Both the position numbers and the translations under genes were made by a program. A stretch of DNA of 64,000 bases from Balanoglossus misakiensis (Eukaryota > Hemichordata): the NCBI GenBank assembly GCA_040954595.2, contig CM082592.2, positions 7,812,001-7,876,000 of the forward strand, given 5' to 3'. The notes beneath the pieces were generated by a model that saw only the letters and a list, made by a program, of their open reading frames with translations, did not search any database and had not been told where the DNA came from. Position 1 is the first letter of the stretch. Every line of letters starts with the position of its first letter. Below, piece after piece: positions 52,901 through 62,443 of this stretch.

Positions 52901-55900
52901 AAAAAAGACGAAATATACCAGTATGGTATATACACGGATTTGGATTACTGACAACTAAGTACATTTAGACTTCAAAACTATATGTTACAAACTTAAACAT
53001 CGAACATGTTTAAAAAGCAAAAAAAAAAAAAATACTTCTGTTTCTACAGGATAAAATATTCAAACATTAATAAAAAGTTTGGATTTGATAAACTTCAACA
53101 ATTTTTGTAATGCCCCAAGTAGGAGTTTTGATGTGATGTTTCTATCCCCTCTCTCCTAGTTGATAGTTTATTGCGTATGATTCGGGCTGCAACTATTGGT
53201 TCTATAAATCACATTTCTTTTCTTTGGTAAATAAGGTGGCGGGGTATGAGGAATCTTGAATTAATTTTCAGAAATAGTATTTACAATATCTTAACTCTTA
53301 ATTCTAGAATAACCCGGTAGAAGAAAAAGGTTGAATTTGGTGATATTGCGAGTTAGTTTTAAAAATTATACGGGATATCTGACAAAAAACTTAAAATTCA
53401 GATTTCCACTTAATTTTTTCATCTCTGTAATTCAATACTTATAGGTCAAAGTTCAGACTGAAAATCTTTCAGGTATTGATTTCATTAGGATCAGCTAGTT
53501 TTGGGTTTGTCAATTTACTACTTATTATTATTGTTACTGATCACATATTTGTGTAATTTATGGGGGCGCTCTTCTTCAGCAAAGGATTATGGGATTGGGT
53601 CTGGCGCCCTCTGAAGTTCAAATCATTCATTTCTTTCTGGTGCAATACTTGCATCTATGAGGTGCATGTAAACCAAACATGACAAACAATTTGCCAAGGC
53701 GTCTTAATTGACAGGAGAAAAGAAATCTTTCATTTTTGAAGGCAAAATTAATTATTTTCATTACCGTAATCACACATTATCATAGGCACAAAATATCAGT
53801 ACATTTGTACAACTATTAACGTAACCATACACTGAAAACCACATGTTCCTTTGCAGCTGACAACCAGTTTTATCTATATCTAACCGCTCTCATTGCAATT
53901 ACAAAAAAAACTATTTACACAAAATTATTGCTAGTTTTAACAAAATAAAAATGTGCTACCAGCACTTTCTAGCAGTATCAACAAAAAACATCTAAAAACT
54001 ACATTTTTTCTCTGTATATGTGTAAAACAATATCCTAAATATTTTAGCTAAAGTGTGTGGCCAGGTCACCGGTAAGTATGAAATAAGTCATCACAAAATA
54101 TGTAGCCTCTCGAGATGGATGTTCACTGTTCATGTGGGTGTATTTACACAGCAACACGTCAGTCGAAAATCATCATATATTTTTTAGATAATTCCTAAAC
54201 TGACTACTTGGTCTTTCTTCCTACCAAGGCGTATGTAGTCACAGAGCAGTAGAAACCATACGGCAAATAAAATAAATTATTATTGGTTATTCAAAGTGAG
54301 GTACCCAATCACAACCGAGATAACATGCAACAATCCAATCAGAATTCACTACACTGACCACATTATTGCCCTTAAAACCTTCCTAAGTACTATTACGTTT
54401 TAAAATTGTTTTAAGCCAGAACTTTTCATTTGATATTTTAAGTGAAAAGGGGTGAATAGAAAAAAGTTCACATATATATTACAGGAAATTTGGAAATTGT
54501 TAAATATTACGATTGAAAAATTGATATGCCTAGAATTGAACCTACAAAGTAAGAATTTTCCTACAACAAAGACAACGCCCGAAGTAAAGGGCAGACGGAG
54601 TTGTTATCGAGTCAGATTATTACAATTATTTCAGAAAACTGATATACACACTGACCACCGAGGAGCAAACGTTTTACGAACATTCTACTATAGTGGTATC
54701 GTAAAAAGTTTTCAAATGAACCGACAAATGTTTTTTCTATAGTTGTATTTACAAAATATTTGCATCTGGGTTGTCAAACTCTCCTAGCGGTAAAAGGAGC
54801 GAGCCAGGCTTTCGCGTGACCAGATTTTGTTCACACTTTCTTGTACGACACGACCTCGGTGCTGTTGTTCACAAACCTGGTGATTCCAACTCTTAGATCG
54901 TTATTATTCCGTATTCTGTACCAATTTTACTCTGATACGACAGACAACATCAATCTTGTTGTATCAACTTTCCATCATTGCAGCCAAGTTTTTTTTTATT
55001 TCTTAACACGCATCCAGAGCCATGCATTAGACCTCCTTTTCTGTTAAAATGATAAACCCTATACCATTTTGCATAGTGTACTAAGTACCAGCATTACATC
55101 ACACAGGGATTTCAAGCTAAACACGGACAGAGTCCACTATAATTTCTTCACAAACTTTTATAAATCACAAGGAAAATTGCGATCGTACATTTAATGAATC
55201 ATACCATCACTGAATAAGAAACCGGTAGACCCTCTTACAAGGAGAAAAAATTCAAAGAAAATCTAAGTGTAAACTGTGGTCATCATCTGAGAGCCTACCA
55301 ACCCCTGCTTTAAGTGGTTCGGCCAATCTAGCAAGAGGATTGGACCCGACCACTTACAGCCAGGGGGTTGACAGGTTACATCCAGAGGGGCACAGATGGG
55401 TTTATTTAGTCTGGAGTACCGTCACATTCTGGGAGGATGCAGTGGAACTGTACAAGGCGTGGTCCGCTCTTGCATTCTGGGTAACGGTGGACGAACGTGA
55501 CAATTTACTGGGAAGGTTTTCGGTGTTGTCTACTGCTACGAGGTACTACGATAAACCCAGACTCAGGCCGATTATCAAGGCGAGCACGCCAAGGAGAATT
55601 ATACAGCATATTGCGATCAAGAACTTTTTCTGCAGGGAGAAGAGAAACAAAAGAAAAAAAACACAAAGAAAATAAAGAGGTATTATAGGAACAAAGGGTT
55701 GGTTGGGGATTTAAAACATAACGAATACACAAATCCAAAACTCTATACTATAAGAATCAAATCACATATAAGGACGTGTTCTAAAATGGAACTGAAAAGA
55801 AATAATGTGAACTCTATTTTTTTTAAAGAACGCAATTATATGTCAGGGAACAATCAATTATCAACTCAAAGTACATGTAATACACAAATAAATCTGAAAC

Positions 55901-58900
55901 AAAAAGTCATTGGGATTGCAGAGTCAAGAATCGCTCCACACTCGCAAACCGTACACACATTTGCTACTCAATACGGAAATCACACACAATGTTTAATGAA
56001 ATGTGCCTCCCCGAGATGACAAGACACAGAAGCCCATCCTCTAGGTATTGACTCTCTCTCTCTCTCTATGAACACACAAAGTTTGTTATAAATTGTTTGT
56101 GATATTACTGGTTTTTTGATAATGAAAACATGAGTGTAAAGACAGACAGGAGACATAATGGGAGTGGAGAAAACAAAACAAAACAAAACAAAACGGCAGA
56201 TAATGAAAACTGCCATATGAAAGGCAGACGTGTACAGCTAAGAGCAAATGCAACGTGAAAGGCTAATATACAAGAGACGCTCACCTGATTGTGTTTTGTA
56301 AGCAAAAGGAGCTACATACAACATGACTTAGTTATTTTAGAAAGTGACTGGGGAAAGCGAAGTTTGTACAATGTTGCCAGCACATTGCTGACTGTGAGAG
56401 AAACTAACACTGGCTGGACGAAGTTGATTGTTTGCTTTGAAGATGAAGAGTGACTGATGGCGTTGCAAGTCACCACGGCGATTGGCGGTCAGAGAATGAC
56501 ACTGACTTTGAAGGAAGGGTGGGAGATAGAATTGTCAGTCGGTGCACCTGGTACACAATGCCAGGTGCGCCCTCGCAGACCTTAGGCATTCAGCTTCAGC
56601 ATGTCTGACAGACAGAGTGCCTTGTTGGCGAGTGCCCTCAACATTCGTACAGACAACAAAGATTACAGGGCACTGGCCTATATATGCGACAGACACACAT
56701 ATATAAATAGATATCCTGTACCAGCATATACAGGGAAACTGGCGAGTGCTCTGAAGGTGACATTGTGAAATTCCGCGAAAAGGAAAACTGTGTGAAATTC
56801 CATGAAAAAGAACTCGACAAACATGTACAATGCTGCATAGATGAGACTGTTTCAGAGATGCAATATGTATAGAACATGTGATGAAAGCAATGTCTTGTAT
56901 AAAACACAATTCATTCGTTCACACCACAAACACACGTCCACATACACACAGGCAACTCACAATCCCTGGCCAAGAACTCACATTACCTTGCTATGTCTCC
57001 CCCCAGTAACTACCTGCATATTTCAGCTGTCAGTACATCATAATATTCATCTGCGTCTATGATCTACGCTGGGATATTGCTAATTCTACACATCACATAT
57101 CAGACAATCTAGGCACAAGAAACTTCTAGAACTAAAACACATTTTTGACTGGACTGAACTATATCACAGACACTTGACAACAATCAAGGCTAATGCATCC
57201 ATTTGGAGTATTCTCACACCAACAACAGTAGGGTTATCAAACTAGGTCATAGGTCAGTGAGGTCACCTGTTTACAGTCCATCGGTCAATAACAGTACCAT
57301 GTAAGTGTATTAATTTCACCAGGACTGCCATTGCAGCCCATGCAAAATAGTTGAAAAATGTATCATACAAAGGACATCATGTCAAACATGTACATGTCCT
57401 TTTTTTCATGTCACACTATTAAGCTGTATGAGAACCAGGTGACATGTCAGTACAGACTGACATCTGACCTATGACCTTTGATCCAAGATGTCTGCCGTGA
57501 ATAAGTGCCACAGAGTGAATCAATCCACTTACCCTTCTTGCTTTGCTTTGGTATTTGACAGCTTTCTTCGTGTCCATCTTGGCCGTCTCCACATAGTCCA
57601 CCGACTGCTCGACGTTATATTCAATTCTGTCAATCATCTCTCCCTGTCAATCAAACGTGACCAACACACCGTTACATCGACTTTCATTTTCTTTCAGGTT
57701 TCATAAATAGACGTTTGAGTCAATACGGTATAAGAGAATGGATCGAAGACAACAGAAAGTCGGAAACCCTGGACAATTTCATGACTTACCTGTTGTTCTA
57801 CCAACATTGCCATATCCATGAACATATCGTGAAGCTCCCGGATGCTGTTTTCTAATTTGATGATGTCATTGTGCCTAGCTTCGATGTCGCCAAGTGCTTG
57901 CTTGGCTTGCTGCGTATCCATGATGATCTGTAGGGAAGGAAAGAGGGAAGGAGGAAAGAAAGAAAGAAAGTATTAGCATGAGGTGGACTGGAATGCTACG
58001 ATGAAACATGTTTAGTTGAAATGATGAACTTTGGATTGTATGAATTCCATTCTGCAGTGAGGTACAGTGTATGTACAATGGAGATCTTACCCCAGACGTA
58101 AAGATGGCAGGGTTACTGCTTTCCAACATATCCTCCAGTTCTTCATTTGTTGTCTGTTTTCCAGCTGAAAAAATCAAAGGTCATGGTCAATGTCAAAGTG
58201 CAACATTCCCCCCATTCACATCATCAGAAACCACAAAAGTATAATCTATGTCTGCAGCAAGACCAATTCTAATGCAGTACTCATGAGACAATAAACTGCG
58301 AAATGTTGACTGATGTTTGAAGAAGATCTTCACTCACTGATTTCTAGTTGTCTCTGAATGCGGCCTTTACATCTTTCTCTGTATTCTGTTTGCGTGGTGT
58401 TGTACTCCGTCATCACTTCAACAAATTTGCGTGACAGTGTGGAATGCTGGAATGACAGTGGAAAAAAAAATTTAAGGTTATTTCTCAGCAAGCATCAGAG
58501 ATAGATTGTATATCATCACATCCGTACATGGTTAACCCTTTCACCCCCAGTTCCCTCTCTAGAGGTCCAACCTTACCATAGAAAACAATGGGTTTGGACT
58601 GAACCATGGTGGCAAAGGGGGTGGGGAGAGCTGGCATGGCTTTCTCCAGAAGGACATGTACGTACAGGCACGTTGGGTTCTAGCCTGGCTCAAGTGGGCG
58701 GGTGCATCACATGACTTTGAACTGACCAATCACGTACCTGTGTCTTTCTTATTCTGATGTCAGCTGACGACTTGATGTCCTCCTGTTCTATTCCGCTTTC
58801 AATCACTGTCAACATACAAGACAACGTCATTTGTCTTCAATTATGGTGCCAGCATCAACACTGACTTCTGGACTTTGAATAAAGTCCCGTCAAATGATAC

Positions 58901-59313
58901 ACATAACATAAAACTACATACATGATACAAATGCATTTGTTCAACTTTACTGATAGGATGTAATTGATTTTGAACCACCAGCTTTATGATCAAGGATACA
59001 TCCCCAAGAGCCAATAGCAACCACAATTACAATCATGCAAATCAAGGATACATCCCAAGGGCCAATAGCCACAATTATTACAATTATGCAAATCAAGGAT
59101 ACCTCTCATTGACCAATAGCCACCAGCAGTATTATAATCATGCAAATCAAATGTTACAATGACAGTTGTTAAAGAGGACTACAGGGAAACAGAGCTCTGG
59201 TGTCATCGACCTTTGATACGAACTCCACGTATACTTACCCTTCAACTTTCCACGAACTTTGTTTGCCGTCTTCTTGATGTCTGCCATGAGTTCTTCTAAT
59301 TCTTCTTTTACCT
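49896..59313 (-). CDS. STX1: syntaxin-1-like SNARE gene, 5'-partial, three alternative terminal exons
   Basis: A plasma-membrane Qa-SNARE that pairs with SNAP-25 and synaptobrevin in exocytosis. Shared exons in transcript order: 59239-59313, 58738-58805, 58338-58446, 58091-58164, 57790-57927, 57533-57643. These give the end of Habc ([36 protein letters not shown]), the linker ([17 protein letters not shown]) and the SNARE motif ([36 protein letters not shown]) with the central-layer Gln. The last shared exon ends in phase 0 after QSKARR. Three candidate last exons follow, at 55546-55629, 51413-51502 and 49896-49979, each encoding a membrane anchor and a stop. The N-peptide and first Habc helices lie beyond 64000. 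All junctions are GT-AG. Similarity is highest to syntaxin 1; the syntaxin 1/2/3 split is a vertebrate matter. Confidence 0.96.
49980..51412 (-). other. 3' UTR of syntaxin form B / intron for form C
   Basis: A minus-strand AATAAA at 50489-50494 would end form B transcripts about 920 bases after their stop. An A/T-only block (AATAAAATAAATTAA-like) spans about 50391-50442. No other exon seen. Confidence 0.5.
50391..50442. repeat. AT-rich low-complexity block (AATAAA/ATTAA)n
   Basis: Almost pure A/T with repeated AATAAA and ATTAA words. It adjoins the proposed end of the middle syntaxin transcript. Confidence 0.8.
51413..51502 (-). CDS. STX1: syntaxin terminal exon B (middle): alternative anchor
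   Basis: After ttttctgacag the frame encodes 29 residues beginning MKIVIASVA and ending LPAAMAAA, then TAA at 51413-51415. It lacks the KK and the CC pair of the other two anchors and has a Gly/Val/Ala-rich helix. It joins in phase 0 after KARR. Confidence 0.85.
   Translation of the reverse strand: MKIVIASVATVGVGIVVLIIALPAAMAAA
51503..55545 (-). other. 3' UTR of syntaxin form A / intron
   Basis: Minus-strand AATAAA signals lie at 55401-55406 and 54995-55000, after the form A stop. The remaining 3.4 kb is AT-rich, with no further exon or repeat family recognised on either strand. Confidence 0.5.
55546..55629 (-). CDS. STX1: syntaxin terminal exon A (proximal): alternative anchor
   Basis: After cttctccctgcag the frame encodes 27 residues beginning [14 protein letters not shown] and ending IGLSLGLS, then TAG at 55546-55548. 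The KK and CC positions match exon C but the distal half differs, with a polar LSLGLS end. Confidence 0.9.
   Translation of the reverse strand, partial: KKFLIAICCIILLGVLALIIGLSLGLS
55630..57532 (-). other. STX1: syntaxin intron
   Basis: A GT-AG intron of 1903 bp upstream of terminal exon A. It contains a short CT microsatellite (about 56050-56067) and an AAAAC run (about 56174-56193). No other exon seen. Confidence 0.8.
57533..57643 (-). CDS. STX1: syntaxin exon: C-terminal SNARE motif
   Basis: Encodes [20 protein letters not shown] then [17 protein letters not shown] and ends in phase 0 before gtaagt. This is the membrane-proximal half of the SNARE helix. All three anchor exons can attach here. 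Confidence 0.97.
57790..57927 (-). CDS. STX1: syntaxin exon: N-terminal SNARE motif
   Basis: Encodes [40 protein letters not shown] and MLVEQQ, 46 codons in phase 0. The final Gln before the splice is the central (zero) layer residue that makes it a Q-SNARE. Confidence 0.98.
58091..58164 (-). CDS. STX1: syntaxin exon: Habc-SNARE linker
   Basis: Completes Thr and encodes [20 protein letters not shown] then FTSG. The LEDMLES stretch carries the LE pair of the closed-conformation linker. Confidence 0.97.
58338..58446 (-). CDS. STX1: syntaxin exon: Hc helix
   Basis: Encodes [19 protein letters not shown] then [17 protein letters not shown] plus one base of Thr. This is the most conserved part of the Habc domain. 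Donor gtgagt. Confidence 0.97.
58532..58624. mobile_element. piggyBac-like MITE, second copy (inverted)
   Basis: The reverse complement of 13211-13303, with about ten differences. TTAACCCTTTCA is intact at the plus-strand left end, while the other terminus (CAAAGGGGG) has decayed. It lies in the syntaxin intron 58447-58737. Confidence 0.8.
58738..58805 (-). CDS. STX1: syntaxin exon: Hb-Hc region
   Basis: Completes Val and encodes [20 protein letters not shown] then TQ before gtacgt. [11 protein letters not shown] is a syntaxin 1 signature. Confidence 0.96.
58806..59238 (-). other. STX1: syntaxin intron
   Basis: A GT-AG intron of 433 bp containing the CCAAT/octamer triple repeat at 58989-59147. 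Confidence 0.85.
58989..59147. promoter_or_regulatory. three tandem CCAAT plus ATGCAAAT units
   Basis: Three direct repeats of 51-56 bp, each starting ATCAAGGATAC. Each contains CCAATAGC (CCAAT at 59011, 59062, 59113) and the octamer ATGCAAAT (59035, 59086, 59140). CCAAT boxes bind NF-Y and the octamer binds POU proteins. That the array is a functional enhancer is inference. Confidence 0.55.
59239..59313 (-). CDS. STX1: syntaxin exon: Hb helix (first exon in window)
   Basis: Begins with AG of a split codon after attgcag and encodes [20 protein letters not shown] then GKLK. It matches the [18 protein letters not shown] block of vertebrate syntaxin 1. The split codon shows that an upstream coding exon must exist beyond the window. 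Confidence 0.97.
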
Positions 59314-59939
59314 CTGCAATAATCAAATAAAGAGATGTGGTATCCAATTAGTTCAATGCTGCGTAAATTCCAGCCAGGTGTTTGTTACTGTGATATGCAA
59401 ATTACTGATCTACGGCTAATATGGTTACCAGCAATAGTACTGCATAAATTATTTCACTCAAAGTCACACTACACCCACAATATAACAGTAAATGATTGTT
59501 TTTAATTTTTTTTTAGTTATCCCCCCCCCCCAAAAAAAAAAACCCTAAAAATTTCAAATTATTTTAAAAGTGTTTCTGTCAGTACAACAGCAGAAAAGAA
59601 ATGGCAACATCTGTGCTCAATAGCCGCCACTATCAGGGTTCGATAGAAAACCATGAAAGCCGTATTCGAACAGTTCTCATTATGAGCAACCAAGGCCATA
59701 AAAAAATCGGTTAATTTTGTCGAAAAATCAACCGTGTATCGGATGCCGTACTTCATCATAACATGCCGACAACTGCCATTAATGGTGATTGTCTCAGCCG
59801 AGTAAAATCAATACGCACGTTCCGTAGCACAAAGGTTTTGTTGGCAAGTGATAATTGCATTGTCAGTGCAGCATCGGTTTTTTACATACATACATACAAA
59901 GGCTAAATTCTATTCAGTGTCATGTCAGGCTACACAATG

Positions 59940-60270
59940 GCGTTCCAGTAGTGATCAGTAGCTTTCGCTGGTACGCGTAGAAAATTAGATTACCCGCGCA
60001 GATGCTTTTCGCACTTGCGCGAACAAACATAGAACGCAGACTGATACCGAGTCTGCTCTACACTCACAGTACGCGGTAGTAAACGATGTCCGCAACGTAA
60101 ATGTTAGTTTCATACTCCGTTGTCAGCCGAACTTGATTGTAGCAAAACTCTACAAGGCGGTTTTCATACACACCGCGGTTTGCTTTTTCACGCCCCTCAC
60201 ACTGTTCCGACTCCGACTAAACCTGGATCTGATATTCACATAACGAGCAGACGAACAGGCTTATATTAAC
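59940..60270 (-). promoter_or_regulatory. CpG-dense patch, candidate internal promoter
   Basis: Many CpG dinucleotides (for example CCCGCGCAG, TTGCGCGAAC, ACACCGCGG) stand out from the AT-rich surroundings. A minus-strand TATAAG lies at about 60260-60265. It sits upstream of the first syntaxin exon in the window. Promoter function is a guess. Confidence 0.3.
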
Positions 60271-62290
60271 CCGAGTTTGAAATTAATCCTCTACTGTGTA
60301 ATTTTCATCCCCGATCCCAGGTTACGAAACCCGAGACCTGAAAGTCTATCCCGCTTTCCAGAAGAAGAACGAAAAAAAAAAAAAAAAAGAATCACATGTA
60401 GTTTCTCTTTTGCGTTATCCTCCCCATAATCCCACTTCATCTCGTCCTTTCATTAATAGGCTTGTAAAAACTGAAAACCCTGAAGCGGCCGTCTGCGAAA
60501 CATGGCCGGTTCTTATGTTACATTATGATACATGGTTGTCTGGATGCCTGGAGACGCGACAGACTCTACATCATAATTGTCTGCGCAGTATTCGCAACGA
60601 AGCCTCCCTTTTTATCAAAATGCATGGTTATGGATGCGTGAGGGCTGCCCTTCTTTCAAGATGGTCTAATGAAAACACTGCTATGAAATTTTAATATCCA
60701 GCATAGCTGACACAGAACCCAGTAATTGTTGCTGTTCCCAAATCAGCCTTATTGAGAAGGGTTGTTACTTTGAATTTTAATCCAATCTATACATTTTTTA
60801 CTCTTAAAGTCGGGTGAACCGACATACAAGACCTCAATATTATGCAGGCCTCTCGCTTTGCAAATTGAAGTCATCAGTTTAAAAATCTTCGCAGGAAGAA
60901 AGCTTGCTACTGTTATAGATTTTAACCTGCACCAGCGGGACTATGTATTTAAATATGCGACTTCAACATGACAAAAGTTGACTGGTGTATCACCTTGACA
61001 GAAAGGTCTGAAGTGATAAATCAGAGGTAAATCCAGTATGATGTCACAAGTGACCCAGGGGTCAGAGTTCAAAGTTCAGATAAGTTTATAATACATGTAC
61101 ACAGATGGCAGTGGTATCACTGATAGAGGAAGCAAGTAGGACGCAGACATGTTTTTCGAAACACGATAGACAAATTGTGAAAGAGATGTCAATTGGGAAA
61201 ATTGTAATTGTGGATTCAGCAATTGCTGACGATCCTGTATATCTGAAAATAGGCTGTGAAGTCTCGTTCCAGTAAAAAAAAGGGCAGATTCGCCTAAGTC
61301 TGTTTACGTAACCTGAATTTCTTAAGGTCATCACAACTGCTGCTGTGTAAATCATACGATGTCTCATTCATTATTTACGTTGTATCTCTGTCTGTCTCAC
61401 CTACATAAACACCGCTTTGCTTGAAACATATGTAAAATGCCCATTTACATCACCAGCTTGGATCAGCGCCAGCTACAACATGCGTCCACACAGAGTGAAA
61501 TTTTCAATTGGAACCTTTCCTGTCCAGACAAAAACTGCCCTACGATTGTCTAACACAGCATGCCCACATTACACGTATAATTTGAAACAAATTTCACATC
61601 GATCAAAACCATCAACAAAACTGTGTGAATTCCATAACTATAAGAAACATTTGAATTGTTAATACCCTGGAAAATAAACGTTTTGCTCCTTTCATTTTTT
61701 TCTGCAAAATGTGTCCCTACAGTGCATTCTACCTGGAGACATTTTACATATAAATACTACCTGTCTGACGAGACACTGTTACCTAGCAATAAAAGTGAAG
61801 ACGATAAAATAGTTACTATGGAAATAAACACTCAGACTTGTGCCTCAGGTGTCAATGTACAAAAACTCTGGTTTTTAACAAATTACTTTCTTTCATAGTT
61901 TGGTGTTATTCAACTTTTATTGCTGACGTGGTATACTTTCAGAAAGTGGGGGTGATTAAAAACTCAATCTGCATAAAAGGTAGTGTTTTATTTATATCCC
62001 GGTTGGGCGGAGAGTTCCTCTAACTTCCTTCAAATATACAGGAAAGATCTTGTTTGACAAGTCCTTTACGAACTCATCTAGTTTAGAATCTAGGAGTCCT
62101 ATCGGGGGATCTTGCGATTCTCTACTTCCAAAAATGCACACAATTTATAATACATGAATATTTGCAAAAGTGAATCACATCTGGTGCACGATAATACTGC
62201 GTGTAAACACCATCTGATGTGTTTCTGATAGACTATAATTTGACATGCATCCATTAAAATAACAGTGCCACTTGCAATGATCATTCTTTT

Positions 62291-62443
62291 TTTGTCATGT
62301 ACATGTACATATGTACATGTACGTACGTATGTTCTTCCGTACGTACGTACACATGTACATATGTACGTATATACATGTGGTACATGTACACATGTACATA
62401 CATGTACACATGTACATACGTACGTATATACATGTGGTACATC
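62291..62443. repeat. TACATG/ACGTAC palindromic microsatellite
   Basis: Alternating TACATG, TACGTA and CATATG words, mostly self-complementary. It includes a direct duplication of a segment ending GTATATACATGTGGTACAT (ends near 62383 and 62443). Open frames across it are by-products. Confidence 0.9.

Noticed and set aside
53556-53620. TIR pair around GGGGGCGCTC / GGCGCCCTC
   Set aside because: The match is short and imperfect, with no clear boundaries or second copy in the window.
55340-55675. 111-codon plus-strand frame at syntaxin terminal exon A
   Set aside because: Antisense to the exon encoding the KKFLIAICC anchor; the minus-strand reading has the splice site, phase and family match.
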